From: CAZYPH01 sp964649095
Lineage (GTDB): Bacteria > Bdellovibrionota > UBA1018 > UBA923
Reading direction: 5' to 3'
DNA length: 25,909 nucleotides
Assembly (NCBI GenBank): GCA_964649095.1
Contig: CAZYPH010000021.1
Span: 1 to 25,909, forward strand
Shown here: positions 7,260 through 14,491 of the stretch, in pieces
Layout: each line of letters opens with the position of its first letter
Numbering within the stretch: position 1 is the first letter of the stretch
The notes under the pieces: model-generated
Seen by the model: only the letters and a program-made list of their open reading frames with translations
Databases searched by the model: none
Told to the model about the DNA's origin: nothing
Made by a program: the position numbers and the translations under genes

Positions 7260-8369
7260 ATGGCATTACACAAGAAATTGCGACGAGTACGACAGCTCGC
7301 AGCCGGTATAGGTTTGTTGGTAATGCTTGGTGTTGGGTATGGGGGGTGGAAATACCTTCAATTTAAACACGCTACCCCAATGAGCGCCTACCAGACATCA
7401 AAGCAGTATACCTACTTCGATGTACATAGCGGTCTTGGTGCCAGACGCCTTGCTAAAGAACTGTACGAAAAACACATTGTTACGAGCGCTTTTTGGTTCT
7501 CGGTATATTTACGCTTTAATGGTGGTTTTCGGTCAGTGCGAGCCGCAGATTACCGATTTTCAAGTGACATGACCGTACATGACGTAGTTAGAGTCTTACA
7601 ATCAGGGATTAGTTACGGCATTAGCGTCACCGTGCCTGAAGGGCATAATATCCATCAGATAGCAGGCCTTTTAGATGCCGTGCGGCCCACGCTGAAACAA
7701 GAATGGCTTGAGCTGCAAAGCAATTCAATGGCCCTCAAGGGCCTTGCAAAACAATTTGGCTTGCCTGTTTTAGAGCGTGGTTTAGAGGGGTATTTGTTCC
7801 CAGATACCTATGTAATCGAGCGTAAGGCCACTGCCATTGATTTTGCTCGCCAGATGTTGCGCCGGCATGTCGCAGTCGTGCAGTCGTTTTTAAAAAACTC
7901 GGCCGATTCTGGTGTTTGGGCTGGCGGGCTCAGTAATGAAAAAATTATTATTTTAGCAAGTATGGTTGAGAAAGAAACAGGGGCTAGCTTTGAACGACCG
8001 ATAATTGCCTCCGTATTTCATAACAGATTAAAGAAAAAGATGCGGTTGCAAAGTGATCCGACGGTAATTTACGGCATTAAAAACTATAGCGGCAATATTA
8101 CTAAACAGGATTTATTAACACCTAGTCCGTATAACACCTATACGCTGCCGGGATTGCCTTATGGTCCAATTGCCAACCCAGGGCTAGATGCTGTGCGAGC
8201 CGTAGTTTACCCCGAGGTGACCCGCTATCTGTACTTTGTTTCGCGCAACGACGGCACCCATCAGTTTACAGAAAACTATCAAGACCATTTACAGGCCGTA
8301 AAATCGTTTCAGTTAGATGCGGCTGCTCGGGCTGGAAAATCGTGGCGAGACTTACGTAACTCCCACTAA
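7260..8369 (+). CDS. mltG: Endolytic murein transglycosylase
   Basis: MltG (YceG-like) is an inner-membrane lytic transglycosylase that cuts nascent glycan strands and sets their length. One transmembrane helix (about residues 15-32) is followed by a LysM-like part with VTVPEGHNIHQIA. The catalytic domain has LEGYLFPDTYVI, then ILASMVEKETG, whose first Glu aligns with catalytic Glu218 of E. coli, VFHNRLKKKMRLQSDPTVIYG, and the SPYNTYTLPGLPYGPIANPG signature. In-frame ATGs lie at 7251, 7254 and 7260. I chose 7260 because AAGGGGA (7244-7250) sits nine bases before it and is too close to the other two, though 7254 is possible. The stop overlaps the convergent rimO stop by three bases. Confidence 0.95.
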   Translation: MALHKKLRRVRQLAAGIGLLVMLGVGYGGWKYLQFKHATPMSAYQTSKQYTYFDVHSGLGARRLAKELYEKHIVTSAFWFSVYLRFNGGFRSVRAADYRFSSDMTVHDVVRVLQSGISYGISVTVPEGHNIHQIAGLLDAVRPTLKQEWLELQSNSMALKGLAKQFGLPVLERGLEGYLFPDTYVIERKATAIDFARQMLRRHVAVVQSFLKNSADSGVWAGGLSNEKIIILASMVEKETGASFERPIIASVFHNRLKKKMRLQSDPTVIYGIKNYSGNITKQDLLTPSPYNTYTLPGLPYGPIANPGLDAVRAVVYPEVTRYLYFVSRNDGTHQFTENYQDHLQAVKSFQLDAAARAGKSWRDLRNSH

Positions 8370-9760
8370 GCCTGATGGACGATGCCGCCTACTAGGTCAT
8401 ACGGCATGACCTGCGTCACTTGCACATGGACTAAATCACCTGGTCGCGCGTTGCCATCGTTGATCAGAATTTGACCATCGATATCTGGAGCCTGTCCATA
8501 GAACCGGCCTTGAAGTAATAGATCGGTTTCTTTAGAGACGCCTTCGACAAGTACTTCGAGAATACGGCCCGAATAACTTTCGTTAATTTCGTTTGAAATT
8601 TGTTGGTGGAGCTCGCGGATGCGTCGCTGACGTTTGATGCGCGTGCGGGAGTGGACTTGATCTTCTAAAAGGGCTGCTTTGGTGCCTTCTTCTTTTGAGT
8701 AAGCGAATGCTCCTAGATGGTTAAATCGTAGGATTTTCAGATCTGCCAAAAGTTCCTCAAATTCAGCCTCAGTCTCTGATGGAAATCCCGCAATAATCGA
8801 GCTGCGTAAAACGATATCGGGCATTTTTGAACGTAGCTTTTCAATAAAGTCAAAGATCTGTTTTTTAGTAAACTTACGATTCATGGCTTGTAAAATACGG
8901 TCGTTAGTATGTTGAATCGGCATGTCCAAGTACTTAACGATTTTCTTTTCCGACGCCATGATATCGATCAACTCATCACTGAATTGGTCGGGGTAGGCGT
9001 AGAACAAACGAATCCACTCAATGCCGTCTACTTTGGCAAGCGCCGGCAAAAGTTTTTCGAGTGTCATTTCTTTATAGCGGTGCTCCATGCCGTATTCGGT
9101 AAGGTCTTGAGCTACTAAATTTAGTTCCTTTACACCTTGTGCCGCTAATTGTTGCGCTTCGATTACTAAAGACTCCACCGATCGTGAACGGGTATTTCCG
9201 CGAAGTGTTGGAATGATGCAGAAGCTACAGCGTCGATTACAACCCTCGGATATTTTTAAATAAGCAGAAAAAAATTCACCGGTTTGTAAGCGTGGATGGG
9301 TTTCTGTGTGGATGAACGCTGGTTTGTTCACGTAGGCGCGCTCGGGTAAATCACCCTTTTCGTGCCAGTCGATTAGCTCTGCAATGCGCTGGTATTCGCC
9401 CGTGCCGATGAAGAGATCGACCTCGGGCATCTCTCTTAATAGTTGCGCTTTATAACGCTGTGGCAAACATCCAGCGACCACTAGAGTTTTGCAACGGCCG
9501 GAGTCTTTGTATTCCGCCATTTCTAAAATAGTATCGATGGACTCCATTTTTGAAGATTCAATAAAACTACATGTGTTTACGACAATAACATCCGCGTTTT
9601 GCGGATCTTCCGTCACACCCAAGGCATTTGCTTTGAGTAGGCCTAACATTACTTGCGAGTCTACGAGGTTCTTAGGACACCCTAAGGACACAAAGTAGAC
9701 GTTTTTTTCTTTTAACTCACCTTGAGCGGTCGTACGGCCAGTTTGGTATTGATACTGCAT
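8366..9760 (-). CDS. rimO: Ribosomal protein S12 methylthiotransferase
   Basis: RimO is a radical-SAM enzyme that adds a methylthio group to a conserved Asp of ribosomal protein S12. The 464-residue sequence has the N-terminal UPF0004 domain with three cluster-binding cysteines (Cys28 in LGCPKN, Cys64 in NTCSF, Cys98 in GCLPQRY). The radical-SAM cysteines are Cys174, Cys178 and Cys181 (GCNRRCSFC), and a C-terminal TRAM domain ends with MPYDLVGGIV. CIIPTLRGNTRSRS and the YDLVG ending favour RimO over the related tRNA enzyme MiaB. A 15-residue N-terminal extension precedes the usual start. It begins three bases after the yajQ stop, so lolA-yajQ-rimO looks like one operon. Confidence 0.94.
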   Translation of the reverse strand: MQYQYQTGRTTAQGELKEKNVYFVSLGCPKNLVDSQVMLGLLKANALGVTEDPQNADVIVVNTCSFIESSKMESIDTILEMAEYKDSGRCKTLVVAGCLPQRYKAQLLREMPEVDLFIGTGEYQRIAELIDWHEKGDLPERAYVNKPAFIHTETHPRLQTGEFFSAYLKISEGCNRRCSFCIIPTLRGNTRSRSVESLVIEAQQLAAQGVKELNLVAQDLTEYGMEHRYKEMTLEKLLPALAKVDGIEWIRLFYAYPDQFSDELIDIMASEKKIVKYLDMPIQHTNDRILQAMNRKFTKKQIFDFIEKLRSKMPDIVLRSSIIAGFPSETEAEFEELLADLKILRFNHLGAFAYSKEEGTKAALLEDQVHSRTRIKRQRRIRELHQQISNEINESYSGRILEVLVEGVSKETDLLLQGRFYGQAPDIDGQILINDGNARPGDLVHVQVTQVMPYDLVGGIVHQA

Positions 9761-9763
9761 AAT

Positions 9764-10252
9764 TTAACTTCTCATGTTCTGAAATTGAAGGGGCAATGGA
9801 ATAGAGGTCTGTGTTTTAAGGGTTTGTATGATGTCTTGAAGGTCATCAATTTTTTTTGCGGTCACGCGCACCTGGTCGTCCATCACCTGTGCTTGTACTT
9901 TGAGTTTGGTGTCTTTGATAAAGGTCGTAACTTTTTTTGCATTCTCTTTATCAATGCCTTGTTTGAGTTTTATCTTTTGTCGAAGAGTGCCTAACGAAGC
10001 GTCTTCTAGTTTTTGGTAATCTAAACTCAGTAAAGAGATGCCGCGCTTAGTTAGTTTGGTTTCTAAAACTTCAATCAACTGTTTTAGTTTGAAATCATCA
10101 TCAGCAATCAATGTAATTTCTTCACCGATAAATTCAATCGATGCTTTGCTGCCTTTAAAGTCGAAACGATTTAAGATTTCTTTTTTTGCAATATTAACCG
10201 CGTTGTCGACCTCTTGGAGATCAATTTTTGAAACAATATCAAACGATGGCAT
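9764..10252 (-). CDS. yajQ: YajQ family nucleotide-binding protein
   Basis: The 162-residue protein starts with the family hallmark PSFDIVSKIDLQEVDNA and continues with ILNRFDFKGSKASIEF and a lysine-rich second half, matching YajQ/DUF520 over its whole length. Members have two RNP-like ferredoxin-type domains; in Xanthomonas and Pseudomonas the homologue binds cyclic di-GMP and acts with a transcription factor. Whether this one does so is unknown. A GAAGGA site lies upstream of the ATG. It is placed between lolA (15-base gap) and rimO (3-base gap). Cytoplasmic, no signal peptide. Confidence 0.95.
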   Translation of the reverse strand: MPSFDIVSKIDLQEVDNAVNIAKKEILNRFDFKGSKASIEFIGEEITLIADDDFKLKQLIEVLETKLTKRGISLLSLDYQKLEDASLGTLRQKIKLKQGIDKENAKKVTTFIKDTKLKVQAQVMDDQVRVTAKKIDDLQDIIQTLKTQTSIPLPLQFQNMRS

Positions 10253-10267
10253 TTGTCGGTGTCCTTC

Positions 10268-11065
10268 TTATTTAGTCGTCGGTGCGAGTTTTTTTGTCGC
10301 GGTGCTGTGAGTGTTTATTTGGTTTGTGGTTTTAGGTTTTAAAAAAAACGTCTTCCAATCTTCTTTTTTTTCAACGTGCGGATTCAGCTTATAGTCCGAA
10401 AACGAGAGTTGCAGTTCTTGTAGCTCAGCTTTGTTAGGGGCCTTTAAAAATAGATCTAGTTTATAAACTAAGTTTATCGAATTTTCAATTTTAGCAAACG
10501 TCACTAAGGCCCGAATTAAGGCCCTGTTACCATACTTTAAAGGCTTTTTGGGGGTTAAATTGAATGTTTTGGGTTGCAGATGGCGAGAGACTGTAAAACG
10601 TTTAGTCACCTGCGATGAACCCGTTAAGATTTCTATCGGTAATGAGAAGTTCTTTTGTAGCGGTTCTTCTATAGTTTGTCCCGATTCATCTTCGAACACT
10701 GGCGGTGAATATATATATAGTTTTTGTCCATTCGAGATCAGGATCGATTTTTCAGGTCGTTCTATCTCCCAACGGAATAGATTCGGTCGATGAAAATAGA
10801 ATATTCCGAAAGCAGTATGTTTTTCTCCATTGTCGATTGATGGGTCAAAATTCACTTGTGAAAAGTTTGCAGACAATGAATCGAGTTTTGTTAAACTTGC
10901 GACTTCGTGCTGCCATTGCTGCAATGTAGATAAATTGCTTTTTTGTTTTGAGTTGTCGTTTGAGTTTTGTGCCGATGCAATGTTTGTAGAATAGATTTGA
11001 ACAACGAACATGATCGTGAAGACACGAAAAAAAATTTTTGTAATTTCCAAAACATCGCGTAACAT
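10268..11065 (-). CDS. lolA: Outer-membrane lipoprotein carrier protein LolA-like
   Basis: LolA carries lipoproteins across the periplasm from LolCDE to LolB. A signal peptide is visible (ITKIFFRVFTIMFVVQIYST then Ala-Ser-Ala). The mature part has the LolA pattern: SANFSQ, GIFYFHRPNLFRWEIERPEK, then SNGQKLYIYSPPVFED, the half-barrel that binds acyl chains. I start it at the ATG at 11065 (265 residues). The frame is open up to 11158, but that extension is an artefact of lysine codons in the oppositely oriented mini-gene at 11110-11193. The protein is longer than E. coli LolA (about 203 residues) because of inserts and a polar C-terminal tail. First gene of the lolA-yajQ-rimO unit, with starts diverging from the mini-gene across 44 bases. 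Confidence 0.85.
   Translation of the reverse strand: MLRDVLEITKIFFRVFTIMFVVQIYSTNIASAQNSNDNSKQKSNLSTLQQWQHEVASLTKLDSLSANFSQVNFDPSIDNGEKHTAFGIFYFHRPNLFRWEIERPEKSILISNGQKLYIYSPPVFEDESGQTIEEPLQKNFSLPIEILTGSSQVTKRFTVSRHLQPKTFNLTPKKPLKYGNRALIRALVTFAKIENSINLVYKLDLFLKAPNKAELQELQLSFSDYKLNPHVEKKEDWKTFFLKPKTTNQINTHSTATKKLAPTTK
11038..11065 (+). promoter_or_regulatory. Candidate promoter of the lysine-rich mini-gene
   Basis: TTGTAA (11038-11043) and TAACAT (11060-11065) are spaced by 16 bases, each matching consensus at four of six positions. The predicted start near 11072 would leave a leader of about 38 bases with the GGAGG site. It overlaps the first codons of lolA. Weak pattern evidence. Confidence 0.3.
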
Positions 11066-11109
11066 ATTTTTCGTAGTTACCTTTCTTCTAAATAATGGAG
11101 GCAATAAAA

Positions 11110-11193
11110 ATGGCAGCAAAAACAGCAAAGAAGAAGACAAAAAAGAAACCAGCAGCAAAAAAGAAAGCAGCTAAGAAAAAAACTCGTAAGTAG
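11110..11193 (+). CDS. 27-residue lysine/alanine-rich histone H1-like peptide
   Basis: An ATG at 11110 follows a perfect GGAGG (11097-11101) by eight bases and opens a 27-codon frame ending in TAG. The peptide has 14 Lys, 7 Ala, 3 Thr, 1 Pro, 1 Arg and the initial Met, arranged as KKK blocks spaced by Ala, Thr or Pro (AAKTAKKKTKKKPAAKKK then a similar tail). This is the composition of eukaryotic H1 tails and bacterial H1-like or AlgP-type DNA-binding tails, so binding to DNA or RNA is likely but inferred. It is far shorter than those families. The ideal ribosome binding site, the strict Lys/Ala code, and a following structured RNA plus strong terminator support a real, highly expressed small gene. 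It is easily missed because of its size. Confidence 0.75.
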   Translation: MAAKTAKKKTKKKPAAKKKAAKKKTRK

Positions 11194-11204
11194 TTTTTTT
11201 TGAT

Positions 11205-11310
11205 CTTAACTTCCTGCTGCTTTTTGATTCGAGCGTGTTGATCTAAGCAAGGTTTTACAAAATTGTAGTCGTGATTTAGGCGCAGCGATTCAAAGGCAGC
11301 AGGTGCTAAG
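11205..11310 (+). ncRNA. Rod-like structured RNA after the mini-gene (3' UTR element or small RNA)
   Basis: The stretch folds on itself end to end. CTTA (11205-11208) pairs with TAAG (11307-11310). CCTGCTGC (11213-11220) pairs perfectly with GCAGCAGG (11296-11303). Bases 11222-11231 pair with 11286-11295 with one mismatch and one G-U. GCG (11233-11235) pairs with CGC (11281-11283), and CTAA (11243-11246) with TTAG (11276-11279). It starts 11 bases after the peptide stop and is followed by an independent terminator hairpin. I do not recognise the family; the irregular rod shape is reminiscent of 6S RNA, but I cannot match its conserved bubble. It could be a stable 3' UTR or a processed small RNA. 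Confidence 0.45.
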
Positions 11311-11320
11311 TGGTTTTCAT

Positions 11321-11354
11321 AAAAACGTCGTTAGTAATAACGACGTTTTTTTTT
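11321..11354 (+). terminator. Strong intrinsic terminator
   Basis: AAAAACGTCGTT (11321-11332) pairs perfectly with AACGACGTTTTT (11339-11350) around a 6-base loop, followed by four more T. It ends the mini-gene/structured-RNA transcript and is one of the two best terminators in the window. Confidence 0.9.
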
Positions 11355-11485
11355 GTCTTTTTCGAGTCTCGATTACGGTTTTGAATTTTGTTCACCCTTC
11401 CTATGTCCCGAAACAATGTTTTGGTACTTTTTCTTCTGATACCAGATTGCTGGGCGTTCGATGTGTTTGAGCGGGGGAGGGATGT

Positions 11486-12436
11486 ATGCAGTTTCCACAG
11501 AAAATTAGGCGTTTTAGTTCTTTTTTGCTCTTAGGAATTCTAATCGGCTCGTTCTCTCTTTCAACCCTTGGGTGTCGAATGGATCAGCCTTCAACCCCCA
11601 CTCAATTAGATTTAAAGTGGTTGGGGGATCTTCAAAAAGACATTCAGCGTTCTCGTGAGCGATTGTTTTCAAATCGGTATATTTTGCGGCGCCAGGATGT
11701 TTTTGATCTCGATTTTTTGATCAACGTTTTGCCGATGCATGTCAATTCACCAAATTTTAATGAGACCTACTTTGCACAGCAGGTAAACTATCGATTTGCG
11801 GATTTTAATGATTCGTTTGGTTTAATTCGTCAGCAGTTTGTGCGTGGGAATCTTATTTTTAAACTTACGGCGGCCATCCCTGCCGTGGTGCTTTTAAGTA
11901 AGATCGACCAACGTTTAGGGGTTAGTACGGCTACTTGGGCTATTGTTAGTCAACTTCGCTCACATGTTTTGGCCGGGACCGTGTTTGATGAGCAACGCCA
12001 ACTATTTACCATGTCGCCACAGGTTAGGGTGACCATTGATCAATTGATTGATGCCTTACTTAATCAGGTCGGACAACGTTACCGCGAAGCTGCGCAGCAC
12101 CGAAGTATATCTCAGCGAGAACGTCAAGAGTACCGGGTTTACTGGACTCAAGTCACCTGTTTAGCGCCGAACGTGAATGTGCAGGCTTATGGAAATCGTG
12201 TGCATGGGCAGGTTTTTTTAGATGAACTTGAAAGCGTCTACGCGCGTTTGTTTACTTTATTACGTGGTAGCGGTGTGGCGAGTACGCAGGTCGAAGTGAA
12301 TGAATTGCGTTCGTTACGTCAGCGTGAGCGAGGACTATTGGAAGAGCTTTACACGCAATCAGAGACGCAATACCAAATGTCGTCTCAAATTTTGCAGATG
12401 AGCTATCGTCGTTTTGTGTACATTGGGCTTAATTGA
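11486..12436 (+). CDS. Putative lipoprotein of unknown function
   Basis: The 316-residue product starts with a basic then hydrophobic segment (about 12-26) ending in LSTLGC, so Cys30 may be the lipidated residue. The lipobox is not ideal, since Thr sits at -3 where Leu is usual. The rest is mostly helical and rich in Arg and Gln, with one more hydrophobic stretch (LTAAIPAVVLLSKID, about 127-141) that may be a buried helix. I recognise no domain. A very strong GGGGGAGG site (11473-11480) lies five bases before the ATG. It follows the mini-gene terminator and so should have its own promoter, which I could not pick out. Its stop overlaps that of the convergent glycosyltransferase by eight bases. 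Confidence 0.8.
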   Translation: MQFPQKIRRFSSFLLLGILIGSFSLSTLGCRMDQPSTPTQLDLKWLGDLQKDIQRSRERLFSNRYILRRQDVFDLDFLINVLPMHVNSPNFNETYFAQQVNYRFADFNDSFGLIRQQFVRGNLIFKLTAAIPAVVLLSKIDQRLGVSTATWAIVSQLRSHVLAGTVFDEQRQLFTMSPQVRVTIDQLIDALLNQVGQRYREAAQHRSISQRERQEYRVYWTQVTCLAPNVNVQAYGNRVHGQVFLDELESVYARLFTLLRGSGVASTQVEVNELRSLRQRERGLLEELYTQSETQYQMSSQILQMSYRRFVYIGLN

Positions 12437-13490
12437 ACGGCAGCAATGTCGCACTCGACAATCCGGGAATCGCGTCGGCGCCTATTTGTCGGCATTTTGG
12501 TTTTATTGGGTTAAGTGAAAACGTTTCGGGTTGTGTGATTATTGTTTGATAAAGTTTATAATACTGCGCCGCGGTGTTGCGCGATGAAAACGTATTGCAT
12601 ACATATTGTCGTATATAGTTGCGGTCATATGTGTTTTGATTAATGGCCTTTGCCAGCAACGCACTACTATCACTTAGAAAACCAGTAGCCGGCGTTATGA
12701 TTTCAGGCAGCGAACCATATGGCGTGGCAAAGACCGGCAAGCCAGAAGCCATCGCTTCAATTACGGCAATTCCAAACGGTTCGTGCCAACGTACGGGAAA
12801 TAGGAATCCATAAGCTGAGCTCATGATTTCTGCCTTCTCTTCATTTGTTGCACCGCCGTAATAAATAACTCCTGAAATATGTGAGAGTAATTGTGAGACC
12901 AGGCGTTGTAGGTGCAGTGGATAGTCTCGACTGCCTAAAACAATTAGCCGTCGCTTACTGAGTCGCGCGATTTTTATAGCACCGGCAAGGTTTTTAACTT
13001 TCCAAGACGCTTTTGCTAAAAAAATCAAATCTCGTCGAATAGATTCGTTTGAATTTGAGTAGTAGAGATTTTCTCGTACGCCATTATAAACAAATTGCGT
13101 TGAACTATGATTTTCAGCATGGCGCCGTGACACAAAAACAGTATTCCGGTGGAATTCCTCACCAAGTTTACCGTTGCCACCAATTGTTACGATGCATTTG
13201 TGCTGTTCTGTCGGTGGTGGTGGTGAAAAGTAATGTATGAGATCAAAGTTGACTGGTGTGTTTCTATTTGAATGGTAGTCGGCCGTTTCGCAGATGCTAA
13301 GGCGCTCTTGGTGTGATTGTCTTCGGCATCGACGCCATCGATCGCCCTGTGGCGACTTTTGACAGATCAGCGTTAATTTTAATGCAGGGTCGAGATCAAG
13401 GAGATCTTCGACAAGCCACTGCACAACTCTCTCTGTACCACCGTACTTAAGTGCCGGTATGATGCTGTCATGGAATAACGCTATGTGCAT
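12429..13490 (-). CDS. Glycosyltransferase family 4 protein
   Basis: The 353-residue protein has the GT-B fold signs of GT4 enzymes. The N-terminal domain has MHIALFHDSIIPALKYGGTERVV, where the glycine-rich loop contacts the acceptor side. The C-terminal domain has FVYNGV, KNLAGAIKIA, and the E-x7-E element HEPFGIAVIEAMASG (Glu237 and Glu245), which binds the sugar nucleotide, usually with retention at the anomeric carbon. No signal peptide or transmembrane segment is seen, so it works in the cytoplasm or at the inner face of the membrane, probably on a surface glycan. Donor and acceptor cannot be read from the sequence. No Shine-Dalgarno sequence is visible before the ATG, so the start is less certain. 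Confidence 0.85.
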   Translation of the reverse strand: MHIALFHDSIIPALKYGGTERVVQWLVEDLLDLDPALKLTLICQKSPQGDRWRRCRRQSHQERLSICETADYHSNRNTPVNFDLIHYFSPPPPTEQHKCIVTIGGNGKLGEEFHRNTVFVSRRHAENHSSTQFVYNGVRENLYYSNSNESIRRDLIFLAKASWKVKNLAGAIKIARLSKRRLIVLGSRDYPLHLQRLVSQLLSHISGVIYYGGATNEEKAEIMSSAYGFLFPVRWHEPFGIAVIEAMASGLPVFATPYGSLPEIITPATGFLSDSSALLAKAINQNTYDRNYIRQYVCNTFSSRNTAAQYYKLYQTIITQPETFSLNPIKPKCRQIGADAIPGLSSATLLPFN

Positions 13491-13580
13491 AGTGGTGTGT
13501 TATTGGAATCTATGTACTTTGAATATCGAAGAATAGGGATGGAGCATTAAATTGCGTAGGCTCCGGATAATTCTTCTCAG

Positions 13581-13597
13581 ATTCATTCTCAATGAAT
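13581..13597. promoter_or_regulatory. Perfect inverted repeat upstream of recO
   Basis: ATTCATT (13581-13587) and AATGAAT (13591-13597) are exact complements around CTC. It lies about 70 bases before recO and 90 bases before the GT4 gene start on the other strand. It could be a protein-binding operator; no regulator can be named. Confidence 0.35.
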
Positions 13598-13618
13598 GTT
13601 GATGAGTGCCGACGAATG

Positions 13619-13654
13619 TGACGATTGTTATGACGATTATTATGACGATGATTA
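13619..13654. repeat. Three tandem 12-bp repeats before recO
   Basis: TGACGATTGTTA, TGACGATTATTA and TGACGATGATTA follow one another without spacing and end 12 bases before the recO ATG. The constant part is TGACGAT..TTA. They occupy the place of the ribosome binding site and core leader; no Shine-Dalgarno sequence is visible. They may be a phased regulator site or simple-sequence expansion. Confidence 0.85.
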
Positions 13655-13666
13655 GAATCAACAGCT

Positions 13667-14491
13667 ATGGCCATTGAACAGTTTGAAGAGCTGGCTCTAG
13701 TTTTACGTGTGCATGCCTTTCAGGAGCGCGACCGCATTGTCACGCTTCTGACGGAGCATCATGGAAAAATAAATGTACTTGCTCGTGGAGCCGTCAGTTC
13801 GAAGCGTTTTGGGGGCGCTTTAGATGTGTTTGCTGTTTCTAAAATTGACGTGCGAAAAAAGAATCATGCTCAGTTAGGCCATATTCAAAGTGCGCGATTG
13901 CATCATGAATTGCGCGGGTTATCGGGAAATTTAGAGGTTTTTTACGCGGCCAGTTTTATCCTGGAGTTTTGTTATCGTATCTTAGAAGAGCAGGCACCGG
14001 CACGTGATCTTTTTGTGCAAGCGTGTCAGGCGTTGGTGTCGTTGTCCGAGGTGGCTGGGGGAAAGATACCATTCGAAGGCGATGATGCCCTGGTCGCTAA
14101 AATTCTTACTCTATTTATGTGGCGTGCCTTGGTTATTTTAGGCGTTCAGCCTAATTTGACCCACTGCTTGAGCTGTAAATTAAGTTTAGATTATGATTTT
14201 GAATTCGTACGATGGAGTCCTACACAGAGCGGTTTACACTGTTCAAATTGCCAAGTTTTGGGGCCCAGTATTTTAGTTGAGGGTAAAAGTTTACGTAATT
14301 TTCTTTTAGAGCATGCGCTTTCATGGTCAGCCCTACGACAACAATGGGCCACGACGCGTCCGGCTGCAATATGGCCTCGTAAGGAGTGGCTGTTTTTATT
14401 AAATTTATTGGTGGAGTACTTAAAACTCCATCTGAATCAATACCCTAAAAAAGGCTTTGAATCTTTAAAGCTATTTAATTCCGTTTTGTGA
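13667..14491 (+). CDS. recO: DNA repair protein RecO
   Basis: RecO helps load RecA on SSB-coated single-stranded DNA with RecR (and RecF) during gap repair and recombination. The 274-residue protein has an N-terminal OB-fold (about 1-80, with ALVLRVHAFQERDRIVTLLT and GKINVLARGA), a helical middle, and a zinc finger of two pairs, Cys167/Cys170 (HCLSC) and Cys192/Cys195 (HCSNC). Length and layout match the family. The ATG at 13667 has no good ribosome binding site; three 12-bp repeats end 12 bases upstream. Its last 21 bases overlap the end of the convergent gmhB gene. Confidence 0.93.
   Translation: MAIEQFEELALVLRVHAFQERDRIVTLLTEHHGKINVLARGAVSSKRFGGALDVFAVSKIDVRKKNHAQLGHIQSARLHHELRGLSGNLEVFYAASFILEFCYRILEEQAPARDLFVQACQALVSLSEVAGGKIPFEGDDALVAKILTLFMWRALVILGVQPNLTHCLSCKLSLDYDFEFVRWSPTQSGLHCSNCQVLGPSILVEGKSLRNFLLEHALSWSALRQQWATTRPAAIWPRKEWLFLLNLLVEYLKLHLNQYPKKGFESLKLFNSVL

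Noticed and set aside
7184..7366. Small plus-strand frame before and across the mltG start
   Set aside because: It overlaps mltG in another frame, lacks a ribosome binding site, and its second half is simply mltG coding sequence read out of frame.
11066..11158. N-terminal extension of lolA by 31 residues
   Set aside because: The hydrophobic Leu/Phe-rich reading is the reverse complement of the AAA/AAG-rich mini-gene. The ATG at 11065 gives a normal signal peptide.
11194..11354. Assignment of the structured RNA as 6S RNA
   Set aside because: The rod shape fits loosely, but I cannot see a symmetric open bubble or the expected length, so the family was left open.
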